Below, piece after piece: positions 26,584-35,317 of a stretch of 64,000 nucleotides of DNA (positions within the stretch are counted from its first letter, which is position 1; every line of letters starts with the position of its first letter). The position numbers were made by a program, and so were the translations under genes. Location of the stretch: assembly GCF_050483325.1 (NCBI RefSeq), contig NZ_JBCMYF010000011.1, positions 186,001-250,000 on the forward strand, written 5' to 3'. The notes under the pieces were generated by a model. The model did no database searches. It was not told the origin of the DNA and was given only the letters and a program-made list of their open reading frames with translations. This stretch comes from Bacillus_P idriensis_A (lineage in GTDB: Bacteria; Bacillota; Bacilli; Bacillales; Bacillaceae).

Positions 26584-27786
26584 CTACAAGAAATGCGAGA
26601 CCAGTGTGGCGACGGCTTCTAAACCTTTTTGTGTGATGGGTCTTTCAGTGAATTTTTCGTAGGTCAGCTTCACGGACCCTCGTATGTCTTCATTCACGGT
26701 AGATTTCACGTACTTAATAAAATCCTTATCATAAATTAGACAATTCATTTCATCGTTTAAATAAAGGCTCCGCTTATCAAAATTAGCGGTTCCAATGTCG
26801 CAGAGCACATCATCGACTACAATGACCTTTGCATGATAAAAACCATAATAATATTGATAGATTTCACAGCCTGAAAGAATCAGGGGGCCGAAGTATGGAA
26901 AAGATGCTTCCTTGACCAAAGGATGGTCTGCTCTCATAGGGACGAGCACTTTAATATCTACACCTCGCCTGCGTGCTTTAATAAGCTCATCCTGTATTTG
27001 TTTGCCTGGAATAAAGTAAGGCGTGCAAATCATCAGCTCTTTTTGTGCCTGCCTGATGAATGATAAAAAATGTCCTTCTAAGCTTTGCCCGTAAGTAGAA
27101 AGAAACTGATGTTCAATTGTACCTTTCGGGAGGGATGGAAAGTAAGCTTGAACCGTTTTCAGGTCTTCATTTGTCGCTTCATGCCAATCACGCAAAAATT
27201 GTGTTTGGAGATCCTTCACACCTTCACTTGTTACGCGCAGATGATAATCCCGCCAGAAGCCAAGCTTAGGGTCCTTCCCTAAATATTCTTTTCCAATATT
27301 GAATCCTCCTGAATAACCGATATTGCCGTCAATGACCGTAATCTTGCGGTGATTGCGTGCCTGAAGAGTGTAAAAAAAGAAAGGAGGTGAAGGATTATGT
27401 GTATAGGAAAAACAAACGCCGCTCTTTTTTAACTCTGCAATTTTCTCTTTTTCAAGGGATTTGCTGCCGACGTAATCCAAAAGAAGCCTGACTTCAATCC
27501 CCTTTTCAGCTTTCTTCATGAGAAGGGCAAGAAATTCATCGCTGTCAGGATCATTTTTTACAATATAAAATAACACATGAATCGAATGTGTGCTATTTTC
27601 AATGTCCTCAAACAATCTTTCATAAAAGCGTTCACCCACAATATATAGGTCGATATCACTTTTTCTCAGAGGGTATTTCAGTTCATTTAACTTGCTGAGG
27701 TGTTTTTTTCTGCCGAAAAAATAGTCGAGCCGCAGCCAAACAACGAATATCAAGATCATTAGTCCTATTAGTAACATGCTGTTCAA
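26584..27786 (-). CDS. clsB: cardiolipin synthase-like phospholipase D family protein
   Basis: A 400-residue membrane-associated enzyme with one N-terminal membrane helix (about residues 3-22) and two phospholipase D domains. The HKD motifs are HRKITVIDGNIGYSGGFN and HAKVIVVDDVLCDIGTANF. It probably makes cardiolipin from two phosphatidylglycerols. The TTG at 27786 is the best start: AAGGAGG lies seven bases upstream, while the ATG at 27777 is too far. First gene of the clsB-uvsE unit, divergent from fadF. B. subtilis homologue is ywjE. Confidence 0.9.
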   Translation of the reverse strand: MNSMLLIGLMILIFVVWLRLDYFFGRKKHLSKLNELKYPLRKSDIDLYIVGERFYERLFEDIENSTHSIHVLFYIVKNDPDSDEFLALLMKKAEKGIEVRLLLDYVGSKSLEKEKIAELKKSGVCFSYTHNPSPPFFFYTLQARNHRKITVIDGNIGYSGGFNIGKEYLGKDPKLGFWRDYHLRVTSEGVKDLQTQFLRDWHEATNEDLKTVQAYFPSLPKGTIEHQFLSTYGQSLEGHFLSFIRQAQKELMICTPYFIPGKQIQDELIKARRRGVDIKVLVPMRADHPLVKEASFPYFGPLILSGCEIYQYYYGFYHAKVIVVDDVLCDIGTANFDKRSLYLNDEMNCLIYDKDFIKYVKSTVNEDIRGSVKLTYEKFTERPITQKGLEAVATLVSHFL

Positions 27787-27854
27787 CGTAAGCCCTCCTT
27801 ATCATCTACCTATTATGTTTTACGTCGGGATGAAAAATTATCAGCATAAAATCA

Positions 27855-27883
27855 TTGACTGAATGCTCATTCATTATTATCAT
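27855..27883 (+). promoter_or_regulatory. promoter of fadF operon with embedded operator
   Basis: TTGACT (27855-27860), 17-bp spacer, TATCAT (27878-27883). The spacer begins with a TetR-type palindrome, so a bound repressor would block RNA polymerase. The ATG of fadF is about 97 bases downstream. Confidence 0.72.
27860..27873. promoter_or_regulatory. TetR/FadR-type operator
   Basis: TGAATG-CT-CATTCA is a perfect 14-bp inverted repeat located between the -35 and -10 of the fadF promoter. The half-sites match those known for B. subtilis FadR (TGAATGA...TCATTCA) but with a shorter centre, so the binding protein may be FadR or the TetR protein encoded at 34655. Confidence 0.65.
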
Positions 27884-27979
27884 GTAATTATAGGGTAAGA
27901 TTCAGAAAATTATATGGATTTTAAGTTTTTTGAATGATGGGGCAATGGGAGAATTCATCACAGAAACGGGGGAGACAAG

Positions 27980-30091
27980 ATGGAAGCACTGTTATGGATC
28001 AATTTTGCTGCATTTATACTTGTAACCGCTTACGGTGCAAGTTTGTTTATTTACTTGATCCGTTCAAGAATGGCCTACATCAAGCTCGGGAAGAAAACAG
28101 AGTTTGATCAGCAATTAAATGAACGACTGAAGAACATTATGGTCAATGTTTTCGGTCAAAAGAAGCTCCTTAAGGATAAAAAGAGCGGCATCATGCATGT
28201 GATGTTCTTTTACGGGTTTATTCTTGTACAGTTTGGAGCACTTGATTTTATTATTAAAGGCTTATTGCCCGACAAGCATCTTCCGCTAGGACCGCTTTAT
28301 CCGGGCTTCACTTTCTTTCAGGAAATCGTCACTTTGATGATCCTGGTTGCGGTTGTATGGGCTTTTTACCGCAGGTACATTGAGAAGCTTGTTCGGTTGA
28401 AGAAAAACTTTAAAGCCGGGCTTGTTTTAATCTTTATCGGCGGACTGATGCTGTCCGTTCTGCTTGGCAACGGAATGAACTTAATCTGGCACAATCATGA
28501 ACTGACATGGACAGAACCGATTGCTTCATGCTTCGCTTATTTGCTGAGCTTTGTCGGCGAAACCGGTGCCGCCGTAATCTTCTACGTTTCATGGTGGGTG
28601 CATTTGCTTATTCTTTTAACATTTTTGGTTTATGTGCCTCAATCAAAGCATGCTCACTTGCTTGCAGGTCCGGCGAATGTTTACTTTGGCCGTCTTTCAA
28701 ACCCTGGAAAACTTGAGAAGATTGATTTTGAGGACGAGTCACAGGAAACATTCGGTGTAGGAAAAATTGAAGATTTCAAACAAACACAGCTGATTGATTT
28801 ATATGCATGTGTCGAATGCGGACGCTGCACGAATATGTGTCCTGCAACCGGAACAGGCAAAATGCTTTCTCCGATGGATTTAATTTTAAGACTGCGTGAT
28901 CATTTAACGGAAAAAGGGGCAGCTGTAACGTCCATGTCTCCGTGGGTGCCAACTTACGCTTTTGCCGGCACTAAGGGCAATCAGCTTGCTGCCATGGCAT
29001 CAGGTCAGGGGTCACAGGAAGCAGCTGCCGCGCTTGAATATAATCCAAGCCTGATCGGCGAAATCATCACTGAAGAAGAAGTCTGGGCATGTACGACATG
29101 CCGCAACTGTGAAGATCAGTGTCCGGTAATGAACGAGCATGTAGACAAAATCATTGATATGCGTCGTTATCTTGTTTTGACAGAAGGTAAAATGGATCCG
29201 GATGCACAGCGTGCGATGACTAACATTGAGCGCCAGGGAAATCCATGGGGCCTTAACCGAAAAGAGCGTGAAGACTGGCGCGAGGCGCGCGACGACGTTC
29301 ATGTTCCAACTGTAAAAGAAATGAGTAAAGCAGGCGAAGAGTTTGAGTACCTGTTCTGGGTCGGTTCAATGGGATCGTACGATAACCGCAGCCAAAAAAT
29401 CGCATTATCTTTTGCTAAGCTTTTAAATGAAGCTGGAGTGAAGTTCGCGATTCTTGGAAACAAGGAAAAGAACTCGGGAGACACGCCCCGCCGCCTTGGA
29501 AATGAATTTTTATTCCAGGAGCTTGCGACGAAAAATATTGATGAATTCGAGAAAAATGAGATCAAAAAAATCGTCACGATTGATCCTCATGCGTACAATA
29601 TTTTCAAAAATGAATATCCTGATTTTGGACTCGAGGCGGAAGTATATCACCATACAGAACTGCTCGCTAAGCTTGTAGAAGAGGGAAGACTTGTTCCTAA
29701 ATTTGAAGTGAACGAGACCATTACCTTCCATGACTCCTGCTACTTGGGACGCTACAACGAAGTATATGAGCCGCCTCGCGATATTCTGAAGTCCATACCG
29801 GGTGTGAAGCTTATTGAAATGACCCGAAACCGGGAAACGGGAATGTGCTGCGGAGCAGGCGGAGGACTCATGTGGATGGAAGAAGATGCCGGTTCACGGG
29901 TAAACGTCGCAAGAACAAACCAGGCGCTTGAAGTAAATCCGACAGTCATCAGTTCAGGCTGTCCGTACTGCTTAACGATGCTTAGTGACGGAACGAAGGC
30001 AAAAGAGGTTGAAGAAACCGTCAGCACGTATGACGTAGCAGAGCTGCTTGAAAAAGCGGTGTTTGGGGATAAAAAAGAGAGCGTTGCTTAA
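27980..30091 (+). CDS. fadF: membrane iron-sulfur oxidoreductase for fatty acid oxidation (FadF)
   Basis: A 703-residue protein combining about six N-terminal membrane helices (first 245 residues) with two ferredoxin-type 4Fe-4S motifs (CVECGRCTNMCPATG near 278 and CTTCRNCEDQCPVMNE near 373) and C-terminal CCG-type cysteine motifs (CCGAGGGLMWMEED, GCPYCLTML) as in heterodisulfide reductase. It probably passes electrons from electron-transfer flavoprotein, reduced by acyl-CoA dehydrogenases, to menaquinone. B. subtilis homologue is ywjF/fadF in the same position. It heads the acyl-CoA operon and has its own regulated promoter; about 150 nt separate it from the thiolase gene. Confidence 0.92.
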   Translation: MEALLWINFAAFILVTAYGASLFIYLIRSRMAYIKLGKKTEFDQQLNERLKNIMVNVFGQKKLLKDKKSGIMHVMFFYGFILVQFGALDFIIKGLLPDKHLPLGPLYPGFTFFQEIVTLMILVAVVWAFYRRYIEKLVRLKKNFKAGLVLIFIGGLMLSVLLGNGMNLIWHNHELTWTEPIASCFAYLLSFVGETGAAVIFYVSWWVHLLILLTFLVYVPQSKHAHLLAGPANVYFGRLSNPGKLEKIDFEDESQETFGVGKIEDFKQTQLIDLYACVECGRCTNMCPATGTGKMLSPMDLILRLRDHLTEKGAAVTSMSPWVPTYAFAGTKGNQLAAMASGQGSQEAAAALEYNPSLIGEIITEEEVWACTTCRNCEDQCPVMNEHVDKIIDMRRYLVLTEGKMDPDAQRAMTNIERQGNPWGLNRKEREDWREARDDVHVPTVKEMSKAGEEFEYLFWVGSMGSYDNRSQKIALSFAKLLNEAGVKFAILGNKEKNSGDTPRRLGNEFLFQELATKNIDEFEKNEIKKIVTIDPHAYNIFKNEYPDFGLEAEVYHHTELLAKLVEEGRLVPKFEVNETITFHDSCYLGRYNEVYEPPRDILKSIPGVKLIEMTRNRETGMCCGAGGGLMWMEEDAGSRVNVARTNQALEVNPTVISSGCPYCLTMLSDGTKAKEVEETVSTYDVAELLEKAVFGDKKESVA

Positions 30092-30180
30092 AAGGAATTT
30101 CAGCATAAATGAAGAATGAAAGAGATAGACATATAGGAGGGTGAAGCGGTTTCGTTTCACCTTCTTCTCTGGAAACAACC

Positions 30181-30194
30181 TGAGCGAGCGTTCA
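30181..30194. promoter_or_regulatory. second TetR-type operator-like palindrome, upstream of thiolase
   Basis: TGAGCGAGCGTTCA keeps the pattern TGAnYGnnCRnTCA of the operator at 27860-27873 and lies 51 bases ahead of the thiolase start. No fully convincing promoter was found here (TATACT occurs nearby without a good -35), so function is inferred from the shared pattern. Confidence 0.45.
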
Positions 30195-30244
30195 ATCGGA
30201 ATTTTGTAACCGTTTTCTTATACTTAATTTGAGGAGATGAAGAT

Positions 30245-31423
30245 ATGAATCGAACTGTAATCGTAAGCGGTGTTAGAACGCCATTTGGAAAATTCGGGGG
30301 CGGTCTCAGCTCTCTTACAGCGTCAGAGCTAGGAGGAATCGCTATCAAAGAAGCCTTAAAGCGTGCAAATGTAAACGCAGAAGAGGTGGATGAAGTAATT
30401 ATGGGTTCTGTTCTGCAAGGCGGTCAGGGGCAAATTCCTTCCCGTCAGGCTGCAAGACATGCTGAGATTCCCTGGAGTGTAAAAACAGAAACGATCAACA
30501 AAGTATGTGCATCAGGAATGAGAAGTGTCACGCTTGCTGATCAAATCATCCGAGCCGGAGACGAAGAGGTCATAGTAGCAGGCGGAATGGAATCCATGAG
30601 CAATGCACCGTACTTCATGCCTAAAGCAAGATGGGGCCTCCGCATGGGAGATGCGAAGGTTCAGGATTTAATGGTTCACGACGGTCTTACATGCAGCTTT
30701 ACAGGGGTTCACATGGGGACATACGGAAATGAAACAGCATCAGATTTAGACATTTCAAGAGAAGCACAGGACGTGTGGGCGTTAAGAAGCCACGAGCGTA
30801 CAGTCGCAGCGATGGAATCCGGGAAATTAAGCGAAGAAATCGTCAGTGTTGAAATTCCGCAGCGTAAAGGCGATCCGCTTAAAATAGAACACGATGAAGC
30901 AACGAGAAAAGACACATCGATTGAAAGGCTGTCTAAATTGAAGCCGGTTTTTAATCAAGCAGGCACTATAACGGCAGGAAATGCACCGGGAGTCAATGAC
31001 GGCGCGGGAGCTCTTGTACTGATGAGCGAAGAGCGAGCAAAACAAGAAGGAAAGCAGCCGATTGCGGCGATCATCGGACATACATCCATTGCACTTGAAG
31101 CAAAGGACTTTCCGAAAACACCCGGACTTGTCATTCTTGAGCTTTTGAAAAAAACGGGCAGGAAGCTTGAAGACATCGATTTGTTCGAAATTAATGAGGC
31201 ATTTTCAGCGGTCGCTTTAGCAAGTAATCAGCTGGCAGGACTGCATCCTGAAAAAGTAAATGTAAACGGCGGAGCTGTTGCACTCGGACATCCGATTGGA
31301 GCAAGCGGGGCAAGAATCATTATTACCTTAATTCATGAGCTGAAAAGACGCGGGGGCGGAATCGGCATTGCGGCGATCTGCAGCGGCGGAGGCCAGGGCG
31401 ACGCCATCATGGTTGAAGTATAA
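30245..31423 (+). CDS. mmgA: acetyl-CoA C-acetyltransferase (thiolase)
   Basis: A 392-residue thiolase that joins or cleaves acetoacetyl-CoA type intermediates. It has the N-terminal VRTPFGKFGGGLSSL, the active-site cysteine region INKVCASGMRSV, and the C-terminal motifs NVNGGAVALGHPIGASGARI and AICSGGGQGDA with catalytic His and Cys. It starts behind GAGGAGATG and is followed by hydroxyacyl-CoA dehydrogenase and acyl-CoA dehydrogenases, the same set as the start of the B. subtilis mmg operon; the symbol is given by this similarity. Confidence 0.93.
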   Translation: MNRTVIVSGVRTPFGKFGGGLSSLTASELGGIAIKEALKRANVNAEEVDEVIMGSVLQGGQGQIPSRQAARHAEIPWSVKTETINKVCASGMRSVTLADQIIRAGDEEVIVAGGMESMSNAPYFMPKARWGLRMGDAKVQDLMVHDGLTCSFTGVHMGTYGNETASDLDISREAQDVWALRSHERTVAAMESGKLSEEIVSVEIPQRKGDPLKIEHDEATRKDTSIERLSKLKPVFNQAGTITAGNAPGVNDGAGALVLMSEERAKQEGKQPIAAIIGHTSIALEAKDFPKTPGLVILELLKKTGRKLEDIDLFEINEAFSAVALASNQLAGLHPEKVNVNGGAVALGHPIGASGARIIITLIHELKRRGGGIGIAAICSGGGQGDAIMVEV

Positions 31424-31450
31424 GTTTTCAAACGAACAAGGGGGATGTAC

Positions 31451-32305
31451 ATGAGTATTCAAAACGTAATGGTTATCGGGGCAGGTCAAATGGGTTCAGG
31501 CATTGCGCAGGTTTGTGCAATGGCAGGGTATAAGGTTTATTTGAATGATTTAAAAGAAGAATTCGTTCAGAAGGGATTCGCTTCGATTGATAAAAACCTT
31601 CAAAGACAGGTAGATAAAGAAAAAATAACAGCTGAACAAAAACAGGAAATTTTAAGCAGACTGACAGCTTCAACAGATCTTCAGGATGCTGCAGAGACGG
31701 ATTTAGTGATTGAGGCAGCTGTTGAAAATATGAAAATCAAATCAGACATTTTTGCAAAGCTTGATGAAATTACACCAGAGCAAACCATTCTTGCGACAAA
31801 TACTTCTTCTTTGCCAATTACAGAAATCGCAGCGGCCACAAAGCGTCCTGAAAAGGTAATCGGCATGCACTTCATGAATCCGGTGCCTGTGATGAAGCTG
31901 GTTGAAATTATCCGCGGCCTCGCAACAAGCGATGTAGTCTATCAGGCGATTGAGGATATGACGAAAACACTGAAAAAAGTTCCGGTTGAAGTGAATGATT
32001 TTCCCGGCTTTGTTTCAAACCGCATCCTCATGCCGATGATCAATGAAGCCATCTACACTCTGTACGAAGGGGTTGCAGAGAAAGAAGCGATTGATGAAGT
32101 GATGAAGCTCGGAATGAATCATCCGATGGGACCGCTCACTCTTGCTGACTTTATCGGACTTGATACGTGTCTATATATTATGGAAACGCTGCACGAAGGC
32201 TTTGGCGACGATAAATACCGCCCATGCCCGCTTCTTAGAAAATATGTGAAAGCAGGATGGCTCGGCCGCAAAACAGGCAGAGGATTTTATTCTTACGAGG
32301 GTTAA
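31451..32305 (+). CDS. mmgB: 3-hydroxybutyryl-CoA dehydrogenase
   Basis: A 284-residue NAD-dependent dehydrogenase. The N-terminal Rossmann motif is VMVIGAGQMGSGIAQVCAMAGY; the catalytic histidine lies in VIGMHFMNPVPVMKLVEI and the C-terminal dimer domain has NHPMGPLTLADFIGLDT. An ATG at 31445 directly touches the GGGGG ribosome site, so the ATG at 31451 is preferred. It oxidises 3-hydroxyacyl-CoA to the 3-ketoacyl-CoA used by the thiolase encoded just upstream. Confidence 0.93.
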   Translation: MSIQNVMVIGAGQMGSGIAQVCAMAGYKVYLNDLKEEFVQKGFASIDKNLQRQVDKEKITAEQKQEILSRLTASTDLQDAAETDLVIEAAVENMKIKSDIFAKLDEITPEQTILATNTSSLPITEIAAATKRPEKVIGMHFMNPVPVMKLVEIIRGLATSDVVYQAIEDMTKTLKKVPVEVNDFPGFVSNRILMPMINEAIYTLYEGVAEKEAIDEVMKLGMNHPMGPLTLADFIGLDTCLYIMETLHEGFGDDKYRPCPLLRKYVKAGWLGRKTGRGFYSYEG

Positions 32306-32329
32306 TCAGACATCACAGGGGGACGGAAC

Positions 32330-33466
32330 ATGAATATTCGCTTCACAGAAGAACAGGAAATGATGCGGAAAATGGTGCGGGATTTTGCTCAAACAGAAAT
32401 TGAGCCGTTTGTTGAAAAAATGGAGCAGGGAGAATTCCCAAGAGAAATTCTCCGTAAAATGGGCTCACTTGGTTTAATGGGGATTCCGATCCCTGAGCAA
32501 TACGGGGGAGCGGGTATGGATTTTACCTCCTATATTATCGCGATCCATGAGCTTTCTAAAGTTAGTGCGACAGTCGGGGTTATTCTAAGCGTTCACACAT
32601 CAGTCGGCACGAATCCGATCCTTTATTTTGGATCAGAAGAGCAGAAAAAGAAGTATATTCCAAAGCTTGCAAGCGGCGAATACTTAGGGGCTTTCTGTTT
32701 AACTGAGCCGGGATCAGGATCTGATGCAGGCAGCTTAAAAACAAAGGCTGTTAAAAAAGACGGCAACTACATTCTGAATGGATCAAAGGTATTTATCACA
32801 AATGGCGCAGAGGCTGACACGTATATCGTGTTTGCGTCAACAAATCCCGAGGCAGGTACAAAGGGGATCTCAGCATTTGTGGTTGAAAAGAATACGAAGG
32901 GCCTTGTAATTGGAAAAGATGAGCACAAAATGGGGCTTTACGGCTCACGGACTGTCCAGCTTTCCTTCGAGGATGCGGAGGTTCCGTTTGAAAACCTTCT
33001 TGGGGAAGAAGGAGACGGATTTAAAATTGCCATGGCTAATCTGGATGTCGGGAGAATTGGCATTGCAGCACAGTCGCTCGGCATCGCGCAGGCTGCACTT
33101 GAGAAGTCCATTCAATATGCAAAAGAACGTGTTCAATTCGGCAAGCCAATCTCTGCTCAGCAAGGCATCGGCTTTAAACTGGCTGATATGGCGACAGCGG
33201 TTGAATCCTCGGAACTCCTGACATACAGAGCTGCTTTCTTAAGGGAAAACGGACTTCCGTGCGGAAAAGAAGCGTCAATGGCAAAGCTGTTCGCCTCAAA
33301 AACAGCGATGGAGGTTGCTACAGAAGCGATTCAAGTATTCGGCGGCTATGGCTATACAAAGGACTATCCAGTTGAACGCTACTTCCGTGACGCAAAAGTT
33401 TGCGAGATTTATGAAGGAACAAGCGAGATTCAAAGAATTGTCATCAGCAAACATGTCTTAAATTAA
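32330..33466 (+). CDS. mmgC: acyl-CoA dehydrogenase (first copy)
   Basis: A 378-residue FAD-dependent acyl-CoA dehydrogenase. Typical segments are FCLTEPGSGSDAGSLKTKA, GSKVFITNGAEADTYIVFA, and the catalytic-base region near the C-terminus YEGTSEIQRIVISKHVL (Glu in YEGT). It introduces the first double bond in acyl-CoA and reduces electron-transfer flavoprotein. It is about half identical by eye to the next gene, indicating an old duplication with probably different chain preference. Confidence 0.92.
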   Translation: MNIRFTEEQEMMRKMVRDFAQTEIEPFVEKMEQGEFPREILRKMGSLGLMGIPIPEQYGGAGMDFTSYIIAIHELSKVSATVGVILSVHTSVGTNPILYFGSEEQKKKYIPKLASGEYLGAFCLTEPGSGSDAGSLKTKAVKKDGNYILNGSKVFITNGAEADTYIVFASTNPEAGTKGISAFVVEKNTKGLVIGKDEHKMGLYGSRTVQLSFEDAEVPFENLLGEEGDGFKIAMANLDVGRIGIAAQSLGIAQAALEKSIQYAKERVQFGKPISAQQGIGFKLADMATAVESSELLTYRAAFLRENGLPCGKEASMAKLFASKTAMEVATEAIQVFGGYGYTKDYPVERYFRDAKVCEIYEGTSEIQRIVISKHVLN

Positions 33467-33486
33467 AACAATAGGGGATGAAATAG

Positions 33487-34626
33487 ATGTTTTTTAAACT
33501 ATCAGATGAGCATGAAATGATCCGGAAAATGGTAAGAGACTTCGCTAAAAATGAAGTAGAGCCGACAGCTGCAGAGCGCGATGAAGAAGAACGTTTTGAC
33601 CGCGGACTTTTCGATAAAATGGCAGAGCTTGGGTTAACGGGTATTCCATGGCCGGAAGAATACGGCGGCATCGGCAGCGATTACTTGGCTTATGTCATTG
33701 CAGTTGAAGAGCTTTCAAGAGTGTGTGCATCAATCGGGGTCACCTTATCTGCCCATACATCACTTGCAGGCTGGCCTGTTTACAAGTTCGGAACAGAAGA
33801 GCAAAAGCAGAAGTATTTGAAGCCAATGGCACAGGGCGAAAAAATTGGCGCTTACGGCTTAACTGAGCCAGGATCAGGCTCTGACGCAGGCGGCATGAGA
33901 ACTACTGCTAAATTAAACGGCGACCATTACGTTCTAAATGGCTCTAAGATTTTCATCACAAACGGCGGAATTGCGGATACGTACATTGTGTTTGCAGTTA
34001 CAGATCCTGAAAGCAAGCATAAAGGCACAAGTGCATTTATCGTTGAAAAAGACTTCAAAGGCTTCTCTGTGGGCAAAAAAGAAAGCAAGCTCGGCATTCG
34101 TTCCTCACCGACAACAGAAATCATCTTTGAAGATTGCATCGTACCAAAAGAAAACCTTCTTGGCCAAGAAGGAGAAGGCTTTAAAATCGCCATGATGACA
34201 CTTGACGGCGGCCGTAACGGAATTGCCGCACAAGCTGTCGGAATCGCACAAGGCGCTCTTGATGCTTCTGTTGCCTATGCAAAAGAACGCCAGCAGTTCG
34301 GAAAACCGATTGCTATGCAGCAGGGCATCGGCTTTAAATTGGCTGACATGGCTACAACGGTTGAAGCATCCCGTCTGTTAACCTATCAGGCTGCATGGCT
34401 TGAATCAGAAGGGCTGCCTTATGGAAAAGAATCAGCCATGTCGAAGCTTTTTGCAGGAGATACGGCAATGAAGGTGACAACAGAAGCTGTACAGGTGTTC
34501 GGCGGCTACGGCTACACGAAAGATTACCCTGTTGAACGGTACATGAGAGATGCAAAAATCACTCAAATCTATGAAGGCACACAGGAGATTCAAAGACTGG
34601 TTATTTCAAGAATGATCACAAAATAA
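33487..34626 (+). CDS. acdA: acyl-CoA dehydrogenase (second copy)
   Basis: A 379-residue acyl-CoA dehydrogenase with the same motifs as its upstream neighbour (AYGLTEPGSGSDAGGMRTTA, NGSKIFITNGGIADTYIVFA, YEGTQEIQRLVISRMI). B. subtilis has acdA next to rpoE/fadF, and this copy is the likelier equivalent; branched-chain or short acyl-CoA is the expected substrate. It begins 21 nt after the first copy behind AGGGGATG and precedes the TetR gene in the same operon. Confidence 0.9.
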   Translation: MFFKLSDEHEMIRKMVRDFAKNEVEPTAAERDEEERFDRGLFDKMAELGLTGIPWPEEYGGIGSDYLAYVIAVEELSRVCASIGVTLSAHTSLAGWPVYKFGTEEQKQKYLKPMAQGEKIGAYGLTEPGSGSDAGGMRTTAKLNGDHYVLNGSKIFITNGGIADTYIVFAVTDPESKHKGTSAFIVEKDFKGFSVGKKESKLGIRSSPTTEIIFEDCIVPKENLLGQEGEGFKIAMMTLDGGRNGIAAQAVGIAQGALDASVAYAKERQQFGKPIAMQQGIGFKLADMATTVEASRLLTYQAAWLESEGLPYGKESAMSKLFAGDTAMKVTTEAVQVFGGYGYTKDYPVERYMRDAKITQIYEGTQEIQRLVISRMITK

Positions 34627-34654
34627 GAGAGAAAAAACAGGGAGGCGGTGGAAG

Positions 34655-35284
34655 ATGACGAAACGGGAAGTGCATGCTTCTGTCAAAGATGAGCGGCTTG
34701 TTCAAAAACGCCGTGACCAAATGATTAAAGGTGCGGTAAATCTCTTTAAGCAAAAAGGATTCCACCGCACGACTACAAGAGAAATTGCCAAGGCAGCCGG
34801 CTTCAGCATCGGCACGCTGTATGAATACATCAGACAAAAGGAAGATGTGCTGTATCTTGTCTGTGACACGATTTATGACCAGGTTCGCGACAGGCTTGAG
34901 AAAGACATTGATATTAAGCAGGGAACGATTGAAAGCTTAAAGGTTGCCATTGCCAACTATTTCAAAGTGGTGGATGAAATGCAGGATGAGGTGCTTGTCA
35001 TGTACCAGGAGGCAAAGTCACTGTCGCGTGACGCTCTCCCCTACGTCCTGCAAAAAGAAATTGAAATGGTCGGGATGTTTGAAAAAGTGATTGCAGGCTG
35101 CGTGGATAAAGGGGAAATCTCGCTTACTTCCAGGGAGCGGGAACTATTGGCGCACAATATATTTGTTCAGGGACAAATGTGGGGTTTCAGAAGATGGGCT
35201 CTGCAAAAAAACTATACGCTAGAAGAGTATATTGAAGTTCAGACGAAGCTGATTCTTCAAGGGGTAGAAAAAAAGGGAATCTAA
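34655..35284 (+). CDS. TetR/AcrR-family transcriptional regulator
   Basis: A 209-residue regulator. The N-terminal helix-turn-helix (about residues 20-66; MIKGAVNLFKQKGFHRTTTR, EIAKAAGFSIGTLYEYIRQK) is classic TetR; the C-terminal part is an all-helical ligand domain with no recognisable ligand motif. It starts behind GGGAGGCGG within an operon of acyl-CoA genes, so an acyl-CoA ligand is a reasonable inference. Two TetR-type palindromes (27860 and 30181) lie upstream of genes in the same block and are candidate targets. Confidence 0.92.
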   Translation: MTKREVHASVKDERLVQKRRDQMIKGAVNLFKQKGFHRTTTREIAKAAGFSIGTLYEYIRQKEDVLYLVCDTIYDQVRDRLEKDIDIKQGTIESLKVAIANYFKVVDEMQDEVLVMYQEAKSLSRDALPYVLQKEIEMVGMFEKVIAGCVDKGEISLTSRERELLAHNIFVQGQMWGFRRWALQKNYTLEEYIEVQTKLILQGVEKKGI

Positions 35285-35317
35285 CGAAATAACGAGAGCA
35301 AAGGGGATGCGGGACGC

